Source: Coemansia sp. RSA 1804
Taxonomy: Eukaryota > Kickxellomycota > Kickxellomycetes > Kickxellales > Kickxellaceae
Assembly: GCA_027578815.1 (NCBI GenBank)
Contig: JANBTH010000453.1
Location: 1 to 17,070 of the forward strand
Direction of reading: 5' to 3'
Length of the DNA stretch: 17,070 nt
This document shows, piece by piece, positions 8,092-16,335 of the stretch. Each line of letters opens with the position of its first letter. The stretch's first letter is position 1. The notes beneath the pieces were generated by a model. That model did not search any database, had not been told where the DNA came from, and saw nothing but the letters and a program-made list of their open reading frames with translations. Made by a program: the position numbers and the translations under genes.

Positions 8092-8339
8092 CCTCACGCT
8101 TGCTTATTTGACGTCTGTGCACTCTGTACTCCGCGTGTCTACTCTAAATAAATTGGTGCAAAAATGAAAAGTAGCCTGTTTCTTCGATTTCAATAATCCA
8201 GATTCAATCCTTCGACAAGAATAAGAATAAGGTTTGTATAGATTCATAAAGTGGTGAAAAAAATACTCCCCATCAGTTGAGCAGCAAAAAGAGCTTAATT
8301 TAAAGATGGTGATTGACCAACAAAAAAAGCGCGTTTAGC

Positions 8340-10197
8340 CTAATCACAATCGCTAAGAATATGATCAATGTACGCCAAAAGCATTGATCGGAACTGCGTG
8401 ATTGCTTCAAGCTCAACCTTCTTGCCTCTGTAAGCCATCTTGGCCATTCTGCGGCGAAGCCCTGTACTCTTTTCCCACTCTTTTACCAGATGTAGCGAAA
8501 GGCGTCGGTCGTGCGCCGTAAACTCAATGGTTGATTCTGGATCTAGCCCCCAGTTACCAATACGTCCACAGCTACAGTGTAGCCCAGCCCAGCGAGCGTG
8601 GGCCAAAACCTAAATATAAGTACAGGTTTCTTTATTCTCATGAGTCGGACTGTCCATTCTGGAGACTGGCAGGAGTTGGAGTGCTTACTGCTGTAATTAC
8701 TTACAGGCGTGGTGTTCTTTAATCCGCCCTCGGCATACATCCGGAATATATGTGCGCCATCTGGATCATAATCGACAAGCACGGATACGGGCATGTCTGT
8801 AGCAAATATTCCCAACACCTCGCGCGTGTTTACATCCTATCTTTGTATGAATTGATTTGGTATTGTATAAAAAAAACAACATTTTCAATATTCTGGAGGC
8901 TGTTGCTACAGTTGATTTTGTGTCTCCATTTTTACTTACTGGATATCCTTTTCCTGTTACTAGCACAACCCACGGAAACCGCCGGCCAAATCCACACTGT
9001 ATGAGCGCAAAGAATGCGGTCTGCCCTTTTCAAGTAAAATATGCTATCTGATACTGTTAGCTTGTGTTTGTAAGAAAACTACAGGACATCTAATTTAACA
9101 CCGAAACACAATGGTAAAACTCCCAAAGCCCCTAGCTAGCCACATACCTCCTTTTCAACAATGAGCACCTGGCGGATACTGCAGTGATACCTTATACAAT
9201 TCTAAGTTTGAGTATGTGAAGAATCATGACAGCAAAAATAAAGCTTTAGTTGCAATTTGTATCAACATTACGTTTGTAAATGGAATCTCGCATATTAGCT
9301 TACCACAAATCTTGCGTGTGGAATAATGTTTGCCTAGACCTGAAAACAATGTTATATCCACTTTTTACGACATTTTCATTAGGAGTAGTAGTTATTTAAG
9401 ACTGTATTTCTTTAATTAAACAAAGTGTACTTACAGTGGGGTTCGAAAAGTCCTGGGTACGCCCATCAGTCAGTTCCAGCGACAGATTGCCATACATTCG
9501 TCCTTTTGGACACGGAAGCTACAAGCAGAAATAGGGTAAGTAGAGCAGTCATATATGCTTAGTCAGAATTTTAATAGCATATATATATATATATTTAATG
9601 TTATTGTCGCATACGTACAATATTGAGTTGTGCCGGAGGAGTATCTAGGTAGAATGCGAGCTTACAACATAGCAAGCGTACGTTTTCCGTGCTTTTGAAA
9701 AGACGCTTGTTTCGATAGTATACATCTCGTTGATATGCAAATTGTCCTTGGGACAACAGCCCAAACACTATTCCAACAAGAGAATACAGTTCTATTCCTC
9801 GCTGACAAGACATGATTCTTTTCCCATGTGCTTTGTAGCCAAATACAGCTGCTGCCAGTGTCTCAGGGGTACCCTTTCCACTTGCAATGACATCCAACAA
9901 TGAGCGTACTTTGAGGATAAGACCGCGTTCCTGGAAGGTATAAATATTTTTAAAATTATTGGTATCTGAGCCAATCCCAGAACGTGGATACGAGCCTAAT
10001 ATATCATAATCCACACTGGAGATACTAGCTGGTTCCAAAGAGCATGAACCAGTGCTTTCTCCACTACCTACAGATCTGTTGCTAGTCAGATCATTGCTAC
10101 TAGGACCACTGCTTGATGTCCTATCATAGTCAATTATAGTGTAGACGCAGCTGTTGCTGGTTAGTGAATCAAAGCTGGTAAAAGATGACAAAGACAT
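8340..10197 (-). CDS. SPO11: Meiotic double-strand-break transesterase SPO11 (seven exons)
   Basis: The gene is assembled as exons 10197-9619, 9518-9435, 9333-9304, 9201-9148, 9020-8940, 8836-8705 and 8609-8340, giving 409 aa, close to yeast (398) and human (396). Spo11 starts meiotic recombination by cutting DNA through a tyrosine and staying bound to the 5' end. Exon 1 has a Ser-rich N-terminus of about 85 residues, then the winged-helix catalytic motif QRDVYYRNKRLF with Tyr160 and Tyr161, the second being the expected nucleophile. Exon 2 has CPKGRMYGNL. Exons 4-6 form the TOPRIM metal site: VLIVEKE (Glu247), VTGKGYP|DVNTRE and LVDYDPDGAHIF (Asp298, Asp300). Exon 7 has the C-terminal WAGL...TAHDRRLSLHLVKEW. 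All six introns are phase 0 and 95-127 nt, mostly with GTAAGT-like donors. The 30-nt exon 9333-9304 is the least certain. The gene is AT-richer than its neighbours. Confidence 0.93.
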
Positions 10198-10673
10198 GGC
10201 TGGCTTATTTGTATCTAAATGACAGCGTCGCTTTCTTGTATATTGCGTAAAGGTATTTAGAGAGGAATGAAGGCAAGGCCTTTGTTTAAAGTAAGGCAGG
10301 AATGCAGTCTAATCATTTTATATTCCACCTTTTATTGACTGCTCATATGTTGATAGATGTATGCGCCTAGTTCCAGCATCCAAGGCATTTCCTTTTGGGC
10401 GTACAGGCGCTTTCAACAATAGAAAGGGGTTAAATTAGCTGAGCAAACGCTGTGATTAGAATGTGATTCACAAGCTTGATTCTCCCCACACCACATACAG
10501 CAACAAAAAAATAGAAACGGAGTCAACCTTGGAAAAATATTTGATTCACCTCTTATCAGCTTTCCTTTTTCTTTCAATACGCTCGAATAGTTTATTTCAT
10601 TCCTACCCGTTGTTTGTTACGCTTGGCACTCTATCAGGTTGACTAGTCGGATACCACCACCATTCTTATCGCC
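10198..10673. promoter_or_regulatory. Divergent promoter region shared by SPO11 and LYS12
   Basis: These 476 bp separate the two start codons, so both promoters lie here. A TATA-like site faces SPO11 (10316-10322). No clear TATA faces LYS12. Two TGATTCA heptamers (10464-10470 and 10542-10548) lie on the LYS12 side. They differ by one base from the Gcn4/CPC1 general amino-acid control site TGASTCA. No open frame of interest was seen. Confidence 0.55.
10316..10322 (-). promoter_or_regulatory. Possible TATA box for SPO11
   Basis: On the minus strand this reads TATAAAA, 119 bp upstream of the SPO11 ATG and so leaving a leader of about 90 nt. The match is good but short, and the region is AT-rich. 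Confidence 0.35.
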
Positions 10674-11840
10674 ATGCACTCAGCACTGAGGTCGTTCCAA
10701 AAGATTGCAGCACATCGTGCGGCGTACACCACAGCCTCTGCGTCAAAGACGCTGACGATCGGACTGATTCCAGCCGACGGCATCGGGCGCGAGGTGATTC
10801 CAGCAGCCCGGCAGGTGCTTGAGGCACTGCCAAGCAATGTTATGCCAGCACAGCTTAACTTTGTGGATCTGGATGCAGGATTCGAGTACTTTCAGAAGCA
10901 CGGCGTCGCGCTTCCCGAAAAGACGCTGGAGGCGCTCAAGGGCGGATGCGACGGCGCACTGTTTGGCGCGGTCAGCTCACCATCGCACAAGGTGGCGGGG
11001 TATTCGTCGCCGATTGTTGGGCTGCGCAAGAAGATGGATCTGTACGCAAACGTGCGGCCGGTGATCTCAGGCGCGGCGGCTGCGGCGTCGGGCGAGAAGA
11101 GAGCCATCGACATGCTCATCATTCGCGAGAACACCGAATGCCTGTACATCAAGGAGGAGGAGCAGCACGACGGACCAGACGGAAAGTATGCGGTGGCCAA
11201 GCGGCGCATCAGCGAGTTTGCGTCTCGGCGCGCAGGCGAGATGGCGTTCTCAATGGCGCTGCAGCGCGACAGCATGCGGCAGCAGGTTCCAGAGGCAGAG
11301 CGCACATGGAAGGGACGCCCGAAGGTGACAATAGTGCACAAGTCTAATGTTCTCAGCGTGACAGACGGGCTGTGGCGCGAGACGGTGCGCGGCGTCTATG
11401 CAGGCAACGCAGAGTACAAGAGCAAGGTTGACATTGAGGAGCAGCTGGTTGACTCGATGGTCTACCGCATGTTCCGCGAGCCCGAGGCCTTTGACGTTGT
11501 TGTTGCGCCCAACATGTATGGCGACATTATCAGCGACGGCGCTGCGGCGCTAGTTGGCAGCCTGGGGCTGGTGCCCAGCGCCAACGTCGGCGACAGCTTT
11601 GTCGTTGGCGAGCCAGTGCATGGGTCGGCGCCTGACATTGCGGGAAAGAACATTGCCAACCCAGTAGCCGCAATCCGCAGCGCAGCAATGCTTCTGGAGC
11701 GCACGGGCTATGGGTCGGCAGCGCTGGCCATCTACCGTGCCGTTGACAAGGTGCTGGAGACAGGACAGATCAAGACGCCCGATCTCGGTGGCAAGGCGAC
11801 AACGACCGAAGTCACCGCTGCAGTGTGCAAGCTTCTCTAA
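10674..11840 (+). CDS. LYS12: Homoisocitrate dehydrogenase, mitochondrial (LYS12)
   Basis: This 388-aa single-exon gene encodes the NAD-dependent enzyme that oxidatively decarboxylates homoisocitrate to 2-oxoadipate in alpha-aminoadipate lysine synthesis. It belongs to the isocitrate/isopropylmalate dehydrogenase fold. Seen in order are DGIGREVIP (35-43), FGAVSSPS, the substrate-recognition segment RENTECLYIKEEE with catalytic Tyr158, VHKSNVLSVTDGLW with catalytic Lys223, and NMYGDIISDGAAALVGSLG with metal ligands Asp284 and Asp288. The nucleotide-site loop EPVHGSAPDIAGKNIANP is at about 313-330. The long basic RENTECLYIK region and overall match favour homoisocitrate over isopropylmalate or isocitrate dehydrogenase. 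Residues 1-25 (MHSALRSFQKIAAHRAAYTT) are a good mitochondrial presequence. Yeast Lys12 has 371 aa. The next gene downstream on the same strand is homocitrate synthase of the same pathway. Confidence 0.95.
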   Translation: MHSALRSFQKIAAHRAAYTTASASKTLTIGLIPADGIGREVIPAARQVLEALPSNVMPAQLNFVDLDAGFEYFQKHGVALPEKTLEALKGGCDGALFGAVSSPSHKVAGYSSPIVGLRKKMDLYANVRPVISGAAAAASGEKRAIDMLIIRENTECLYIKEEEQHDGPDGKYAVAKRRISEFASRRAGEMAFSMALQRDSMRQQVPEAERTWKGRPKVTIVHKSNVLSVTDGLWRETVRGVYAGNAEYKSKVDIEEQLVDSMVYRMFREPEAFDVVVAPNMYGDIISDGAAALVGSLGLVPSANVGDSFVVGEPVHGSAPDIAGKNIANPVAAIRSAAMLLERTGYGSAALAIYRAVDKVLETGQIKTPDLGGKATTTEVTAAVCKLL

Positions 11841-12394
11841 GCTTGATCCTTTCTGCTGTTGCTTGCTCAGCTCTCCCTCTTTTTCAGTTTCAGAGAAGCT
11901 GCAATCCACAAATGGCTGCTGATGGGTAATTAGCGGCCTGTGTGCGCGGAGCAGGAATGGTGGCGTTGCAGTTGCGCACAAACCACCACCGTCCTCTGAA
12001 AGATAAAGCCTATCCGCCAATTTTTTCTGATAAAGCAAAAAAATTTTCCTTCCAATTGTGACCGCTGATCCAAGGACAAAAGAGTCACACTCGATTATCA
12101 TGAATCATCAGAACATTTTGTTCTGAAGCGCATGGCAGACTCGATGCGATTGGGCAAATATGACCCTCTTGCGGCGACAGAAGGAGCAGAAACGCACAAG
12201 CCGACGACGGCCATTATCCATGCAGCATGCCTGGCAAACATTGTTCGACATTCCTCTCTTTGCCCCCAACATTTGGCCATCTCGACGCGGCTTCTACACT
12301 GCAACAGCCAATGCGTCTGAGGACTTTATGTAGTCTGCACATGCAAATGAATCTGCACACATAGAGGAGGGTATGTATGAGCGGCTCCTCCAGG
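11841..12394. other. Spacer between LYS12 and the upstream homocitrate synthase promoter
   Basis: This stretch holds the LYS12 3' flank and sequence upstream of the homocitrate synthase TATA box. A TGAATCA (12101-12107), the complement of the TGATTCA motif found before LYS12, lies here. A short direct repeat TCTGCACA occurs twice near 12331-12360. Open frames here lack recognisable protein features and are not called. Confidence 0.45.
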
Positions 12395-12402
12395 TATAAA
12401 AG
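12395..12402 (+). promoter_or_regulatory. TATA box (TATAAAAG) for the long homocitrate synthase transcript
   Basis: A canonical TATAAAAG lies 227 bp upstream of the ATG at 12622. Initiation about 30 bp downstream would give a leader of roughly 195 nt and transcripts that include the presequence exon. Confidence 0.6.
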
Positions 12403-12621
12403 CAGCGACAAGACGAAATAATAGGTCGTTGGAAAGAGGAAACAGCCAAACACACAGCTTTGCCTCTTCTTCTTCTCTGGCTCCATCTTTTATTTTCTTT
12501 TTTCAAAAGTACAACTGTTATTTTTCTTTTGCTGTTGCAGAAACCTTGTCGGCCACCGTATCTCCACTCTTAAATAAGCGCATCTTATCGCTGTCGACAC
12601 AGAAGCAGTCACAAACCCAAC

Positions 12622-12726
12622 ATGCTATCAACAGTATCCTCCCGCCTAGCACGCGCAGTTTCTCCATCCAACGCGTTCCGGAGACAGGCTGCACGCACGC
12701 CTCTTGCCACCGCCGCCGCCACACGG
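12622..12726 (+). CDS. Alternative first exon of homocitrate synthase encoding a mitochondrial presequence
   Basis: The ATG at 12622 opens 35 codons (MLSTVSSRLARAVSPSNAFR, continuing to ATAAATR) with seven Arg, no acidic residues and many Ser and Ala, a textbook matrix-targeting presequence. A strong donor GTGAGT follows at 12727. The acceptor TTCTGTAG ends at 13579. Joining in phase 0 gives ...AAATR|SLATMTSLNRDP..., which runs in frame into the homocitrate synthase ATG at 13592 and adds 39 residues (457 aa in total). The joining is inferred from splice signals and frame, both directly visible. No other partner exon with protein features was seen in the 853-nt intron. Confidence 0.7.
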
Positions 12727-12956
12727 GTGAGTTTCCATTTGACTTGGCTCCATTTAGAGCTGCTTTTTTCGGTGTTGATCACAGCAATAGCAGGCGATGA
12801 ATTGCTTTGTTCGATAAGAAGAGCATATCCTCCCCGCCTCTTATCTCAATCTTCAATCACAATACACTCCCTCCCAATTGTTGCGATTGCAGATGCAGAC
12901 TGAATGCACAAACCCCTCTGTCCCAAAAGCCCACGCCAGAGCATGGCATTCTATGA

Positions 12957-12981
12957 CTTGCCTTGCCTTGCCTTGCCTCGC
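12957..12981. repeat. CTTGC pentanucleotide tandem repeat (five units, the last imperfect)
   Basis: There are four perfect CTTGC units and a fifth reading CTCGC, inside the long homocitrate synthase intron. Confidence 0.85.
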
Positions 12982-13033
12982 CCTGATTTGGCTTGTCCAA
13001 GGGAGAAAAATTTTTTTTTTTTTCATGAAAGCA

Positions 13034-13061
13034 GCCAGTGGCCAGTAGCCAGTGGCCAGTG
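13034..13061. repeat. GCCAGTG heptanucleotide tandem repeat (four units)
   Basis: Four seven-base units with a single mismatch (the second reads GCCAGTA) lie in the long intron upstream of the internal TATA box. Confidence 0.85.
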
Positions 13062-13419
13062 GCCCTGTGCGGATGCTGGGCGACTGACTTTGCTTGCCAC
13101 GAAAACAGAAAATCCGGATCGTATAGGCATGAAAGCATGAGCCGCTTTTCGTTATGATTCACCTTTTTTTTTTCGTCCATCCAAGCCCATGCCGTCATTA
13201 AAACGACAAAGACAAAGGCGGCCCGGCCTTTCATCCCCTCTTGTTCCTCTCGGGAGAGAAAGAGGGTGTTGGCTGCATTGCATCCAGGCTGCTGGTGAGT
13301 CTTTTTGTTGTCTGGGCCGAGCAATGCTGTTTGCTGGGGGCGGCCTCCTTTGCTTTTTTCTTTAACGTTCTCCCACTCTCTCCATTGTCGGATTGTCAGA
13401 GTCGAGACCAACGAAGGAG

Positions 13420-13428
13420 TATAAAAGG
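13420..13428 (+). promoter_or_regulatory. Internal TATA box (TATAAAAGG) for the short homocitrate synthase transcript
   Basis: A canonical TATAAAAGG lies 172 bp upstream of the ATG at 13592 and inside the intron of the long transcript. Starting about 30 bp downstream would give a leader of about 140 nt and a protein without the presequence. Confidence 0.6.
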
Positions 13429-13591
13429 ACCAGCAAGCGGCATTCTCTTTTTTATCTTTCGTTTTCCGTACGTTTGTTTATGCCTTTTATCTTTATTTCC
13501 TATTCCTCCCCCTGCATCGCTTAGCTAACTAACTGCCCAGCCAACAACCACAACAACTGTTTCTCTTCCTCTTCTGTAGAGCCTTGCAACA

Positions 13592-15034
13592 ATGACCTCG
13601 CTGAACAGGGATCCGTCGCGTAGCTCCATCGGCACAGCCGCGAGCTACCTGAGCAATGTGTCAAACTTTAAGATCATCGAATCTACGCTACGTGGTAAGT
13701 GTGTGAAGGAGAGAAGGAGCCGTGGGCCTTGCATCTGCTCACCCATCATCTATTTGATCAGATCAGGACCGAACTAGACTCTGTTGGCCTATGCATGGCA
13801 GCAATATGAACCACCCAAAGACTAACAAGAAGAAGAGCATACATTTGTGTGGACATTGGCGCTTTCTAATGATATTGTAGAGGGTGAGCAGTTTGCCAAC
13901 GCGTTCTTCACGACGGAGAAGAAGATCGAGATTGCCAAGGAGCTGGATGCATTTGGCGTGGAGTATCTGGAGCTGACGTCGCCAGCAGCGTCGACACAGT
14001 CGTACAACGACTGCAAGGCGATTGTGGGACTGGGACTCAAGGCCAAGATCCTCACGCACGTGCGGTGCCACATGGACGATGCCAGACTTGCGGTGGAGAC
14101 AGGCGTTGACGGACTTGACGTGGTGATTGGCACATCGTCGTTCCTGCGCGAGTTCTCGCACGGCAAGGACATGCAGTACATCATCGACACGGCTACGGAG
14201 GTGATCCAGTACATCAAGGGCGAGGGCCTGGAGGTGCGGTTCTCGTCCGAGGATTCGTTCCGCTCAGACATTGTGGATCTGCTGAATCTGTACCGCGCAG
14301 TCGACAAGCTGGGCGTCAACCGCGTGGGCATTGCCGACACTGTTGGGTGTGCATCGCCCGACCAGGTGGCGGAGCTGGTGCGCACGCTTCGCGGCGTGGT
14401 GTCGTGCGACATCGAGTGCCACTTCCACAACGACACTGGCTGCGCCATTGCCAACGCATACGCAGCGCTGCAGAACGGAGCCACCCACGTTGACACTTCG
14501 GTGCTTGGGATTGGTGAGCGCAACGGAATTCCGCCGCTGGGCGGCTTCATTGCGCGCATGTACGCAGCCGACAAGGAGTACGTCAAGGGCAAGTACGATC
14601 TCACCAGACTGCGCAACATTGAGAACATTGTGGCCGATTCGGTTGGCGTGGCGGTGCCTTTCAACAACTACATCACCGGCTACTGCGCCTTCACGCACAA
14701 GGCCGGAATCCACGCCAAGGCCATTCTCAACAACCCGTCAACCTACGAGATCCTGCGTCCCGAGGACTTTGGAATGACGCGCTACGTTGCCATCGGCCAT
14801 CGTCTGACTGGCTGGAACGCCGTCAAGAATCGCGTAGACCAGCTAGGCCTCCCGCTCACCGACAGCGACTGCAAGCGCGTCACAAACAAGATCAAGAACC
14901 TTGCTGACATCAGGCCGCTCAGCCTCGACGATGTTGACAAGCTGCTGAGGAAGTACGGTGACGCCAAGGAGACCGATGAGCACCACGCCATCCTCGAGTC
15001 CATCGATACGCCCGACCAGATCACACAGTGGTAA
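13592..15034 (+). CDS. LYS20/LYS21: Homocitrate synthase (LYS20/LYS21 type), core isoform
   Basis: The exons are 13592-13694 and 13881-15034, giving 418 aa (yeast Lys20 has 428). The enzyme condenses acetyl-CoA with 2-oxoglutarate to homocitrate, the first committed step of alpha-aminoadipate lysine synthesis and the point of lysine feedback control. The 186-nt intron (GTAAGT...CTAATGATATTGTAG, phase 1) splits the active-site motif STLR|EGEQFA, where Arg34 and the metal ligand Glu35 lie. The TIM barrel continues through THVRCHMDD, SSEDSFRSD, GIADTVG and the metal-binding HFHND (His215, His217), then GIGERNGIPPLGG and the hinge HKAGIHAKAI. These residues match the numbering of the S. pombe enzyme with a constant offset of nine. 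The EGEQFA form and THKAGIH separate it from isopropylmalate synthase. An upstream exon can extend it to 457 aa with a presequence. It lies downstream of LYS12 and converges on REX2. Confidence 0.95.
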
Positions 15035-15150
15035 CCTTGCTACAACAGCGCTTTTCTCAGCCCATACATTGGATACTGCACATCAGTCGCAGATGGTCCG
15101 TGCTTTATCGCTTTCCTGTGTTTTTTTATACAAGATGCAAGCAGGATCCA

Positions 15151-15165
15151 AATAAAATAAATAAA
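15151..15165 (+). terminator. Candidate polyadenylation signals (overlapping AATAAA)
   Basis: AATAAAATAAATAAA begins 116 nt past the homocitrate synthase stop, in the 279-bp convergent spacer with REX2. The signal is plausible and strong by fungal standards. Confidence 0.5.
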
Positions 15166-15313
15166 CAAACAAATAATCTTTCTTTGGTTACTCCTTTGGC
15201 TCCACGGATGCATGCGACTATAAAGAAATCTAACAAACCAGCTAGAAATGGAGAGGAGAAAAAACGTTGGTTTCTTTCTTGTCTGCATCCCAAACAGAAC
15301 GAAACTGCTCTAT

Positions 15314-16135
15314 CTACTCTGCTGTCTTGAAGAAACTGGCTTTAAAGTAGCGAAGCTCTTCGATGCTCTCGACGATGTCGTCAAGCGCCCTATTGCACAT
15401 ATAATACAGAACCAACGGAAGAATTAGTCGGTACCCAGCTCAAGCAAACCAAGAACAAAACATAGAAGAATAAAGTATATCAGATCATATCATATCAGAT
15501 CATATCATATCATATCAGAGCAGAGCAGAGCAGGTGCTGCTGTCTTACCTGTGCGATGTCTTCTTTGCAGGTGCAGAGTCCAGAAGGCGGGGGTTCCAGC
15601 GTCTAGCCAGCTCCTTGACTGAGCTGACGTCCACAATTCTGTAGTGGAGAAAGGAGTCCAGCGCAGGCATCAAGCGCCTGATAAAGGCCCTGTCGGCATG
15701 CACAGAGTTGCCAGCAAGCACGGCAGTGCGCGGCTGAGCGCAGTGTCTTTTGACCAGTTCCAGCACAGCAGTCTCGGCGTCGGCCATGGTGGTGGTCGAG
15801 GCCAGCACGCGCTGGGTGAGGCCGGAAGCGCCGTGTTGCGTGGTGCACCAGTCGCCCATGGCATCCATGACCTCCTTTGGGTGGTGGATGGCGATTTCGT
15901 GGCCCTTCTCCAGAATGTTAAGACTGCCGTCGGTGACTATGCAAGCAATCTCGATGATTGAGTCGCTGTCATAGTCGAGCCCCGTCATCTCGCAGTCGAT
16001 CCACACGAGTGGCGGCGGAGGTAGCGTTGGTGCGTCCTTCATTCTGGTGCTGGTGCTGCTGCTGGTGGTTGCGCTGTGCGGAGCTGCTCTGGTGAAATAG
16101 ACGAGTCGTTGCACAATGGTCTTTAAAAATCCCAT
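15314..16135 (-). CDS. REX2: Oligoribonuclease, DEDDh 3'-5' exonuclease (REX2), two exons
   Basis: The exons 16135-15549 and 15389-15314 give 220 aa. The enzyme degrades 2-5-nt RNA oligomers to mononucleotides, mainly in mitochondria in fungi. All five catalytic residues are present: WIDCEMTGL (Asp47, Glu49), NSVHADRAFI (Asp148) and KKTSHRALDD (His195, Asp200). The last Asp sits only in the second exon, so splicing is essential; without it the protein ends one residue after His195 and lacks Asp200. The intron (15548-15390, 159 nt) runs GTAAGA...CAATAG and splits an AGG Arg codon. Residues 1-32 (MGFLKTIVQRLVYFTRAAPH) are basic and fit a mitochondrial presequence. It converges on homocitrate synthase and is upstream-adjacent to acetyl-CoA synthetase on the same strand. 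Confidence 0.95.
15480..15533. repeat. Imperfect ATCAT/ATCAG and AGAGC repeat tract in the REX2 intron
   Basis: ATCAT and ATCAG units (CAGATCATATCATATCAG, then again) run into three or four AGAGC units, just inside the 5' end of the REX2 intron on the transcribed strand. It fills about a third of the intron. Confidence 0.75.
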
Positions 16136-16335
16136 ATCAGGATGGCGGGCTAGAGATAACGACTCCTGTCTAACTGACTAGAGACGCTAAGTAAAACCGC
16201 ACAAACGCAGCCGCCGCCCACAGCATGCAGCGCAGATGGCCAAGTATGGGAACGATGGATGATGGATAATAGGAGCAGTTAGCTTGTTGATTAGCAAAGA
16301 AAAGGAAAAGAAAAAGAAAGAAAACAAGGGCGTTT

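Larger units (their letters stand above)
12727..13579 (+). other. 853-nt intron of the long homocitrate synthase transcript, containing an internal promoter
   Basis: The intron runs from GTGAGT to a pyrimidine-rich TTCTGTAG, with branch-like CTAAC sequences near 13523-13532. It is far longer than other introns in the window (47-186 nt). It holds two short tandem repeats, T-rich runs, a TGATTCACCT sequence at 13155 and a TATA box at 13420. Open frames inside are not protein-like. An earlier CCCAG acceptor (end 13539) would lead to an in-frame TAG, so only the later one gives a product. Confidence 0.6.

Noticed and set aside
8766..8966. SPO11 reading without the intron after GKGYP (VSKNGDTKSTV...)
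   Set aside because: The frame stays open past the GTAAGT donor, but splicing to 8836 restores the conserved GKGYP|DVNTRE and the metal-binding VDYDPDG in phase 0.
12429..12800. 123-codon plus-strand frame overlapping the presequence exon in another frame
   Set aside because: It begins at TTG and crosses the GTGAGT donor. The overlapping frame from the ATG at 12622 has the presequence character and the in-frame splice.
12857..13411. 184-codon minus-strand frame inside the homocitrate synthase intron
   Set aside because: It is composed of repeats and homopolymer translations (KKK, FFF), with no domain and no start or splice context that stands out.
13540..13579. Earlier acceptor (CCCAG ending at 13539) for the long homocitrate synthase intron
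   Set aside because: Joining there in phase 0 reads into a TAG at 13577-13579, so it cannot give the fused protein. It could only be a non-productive splice.
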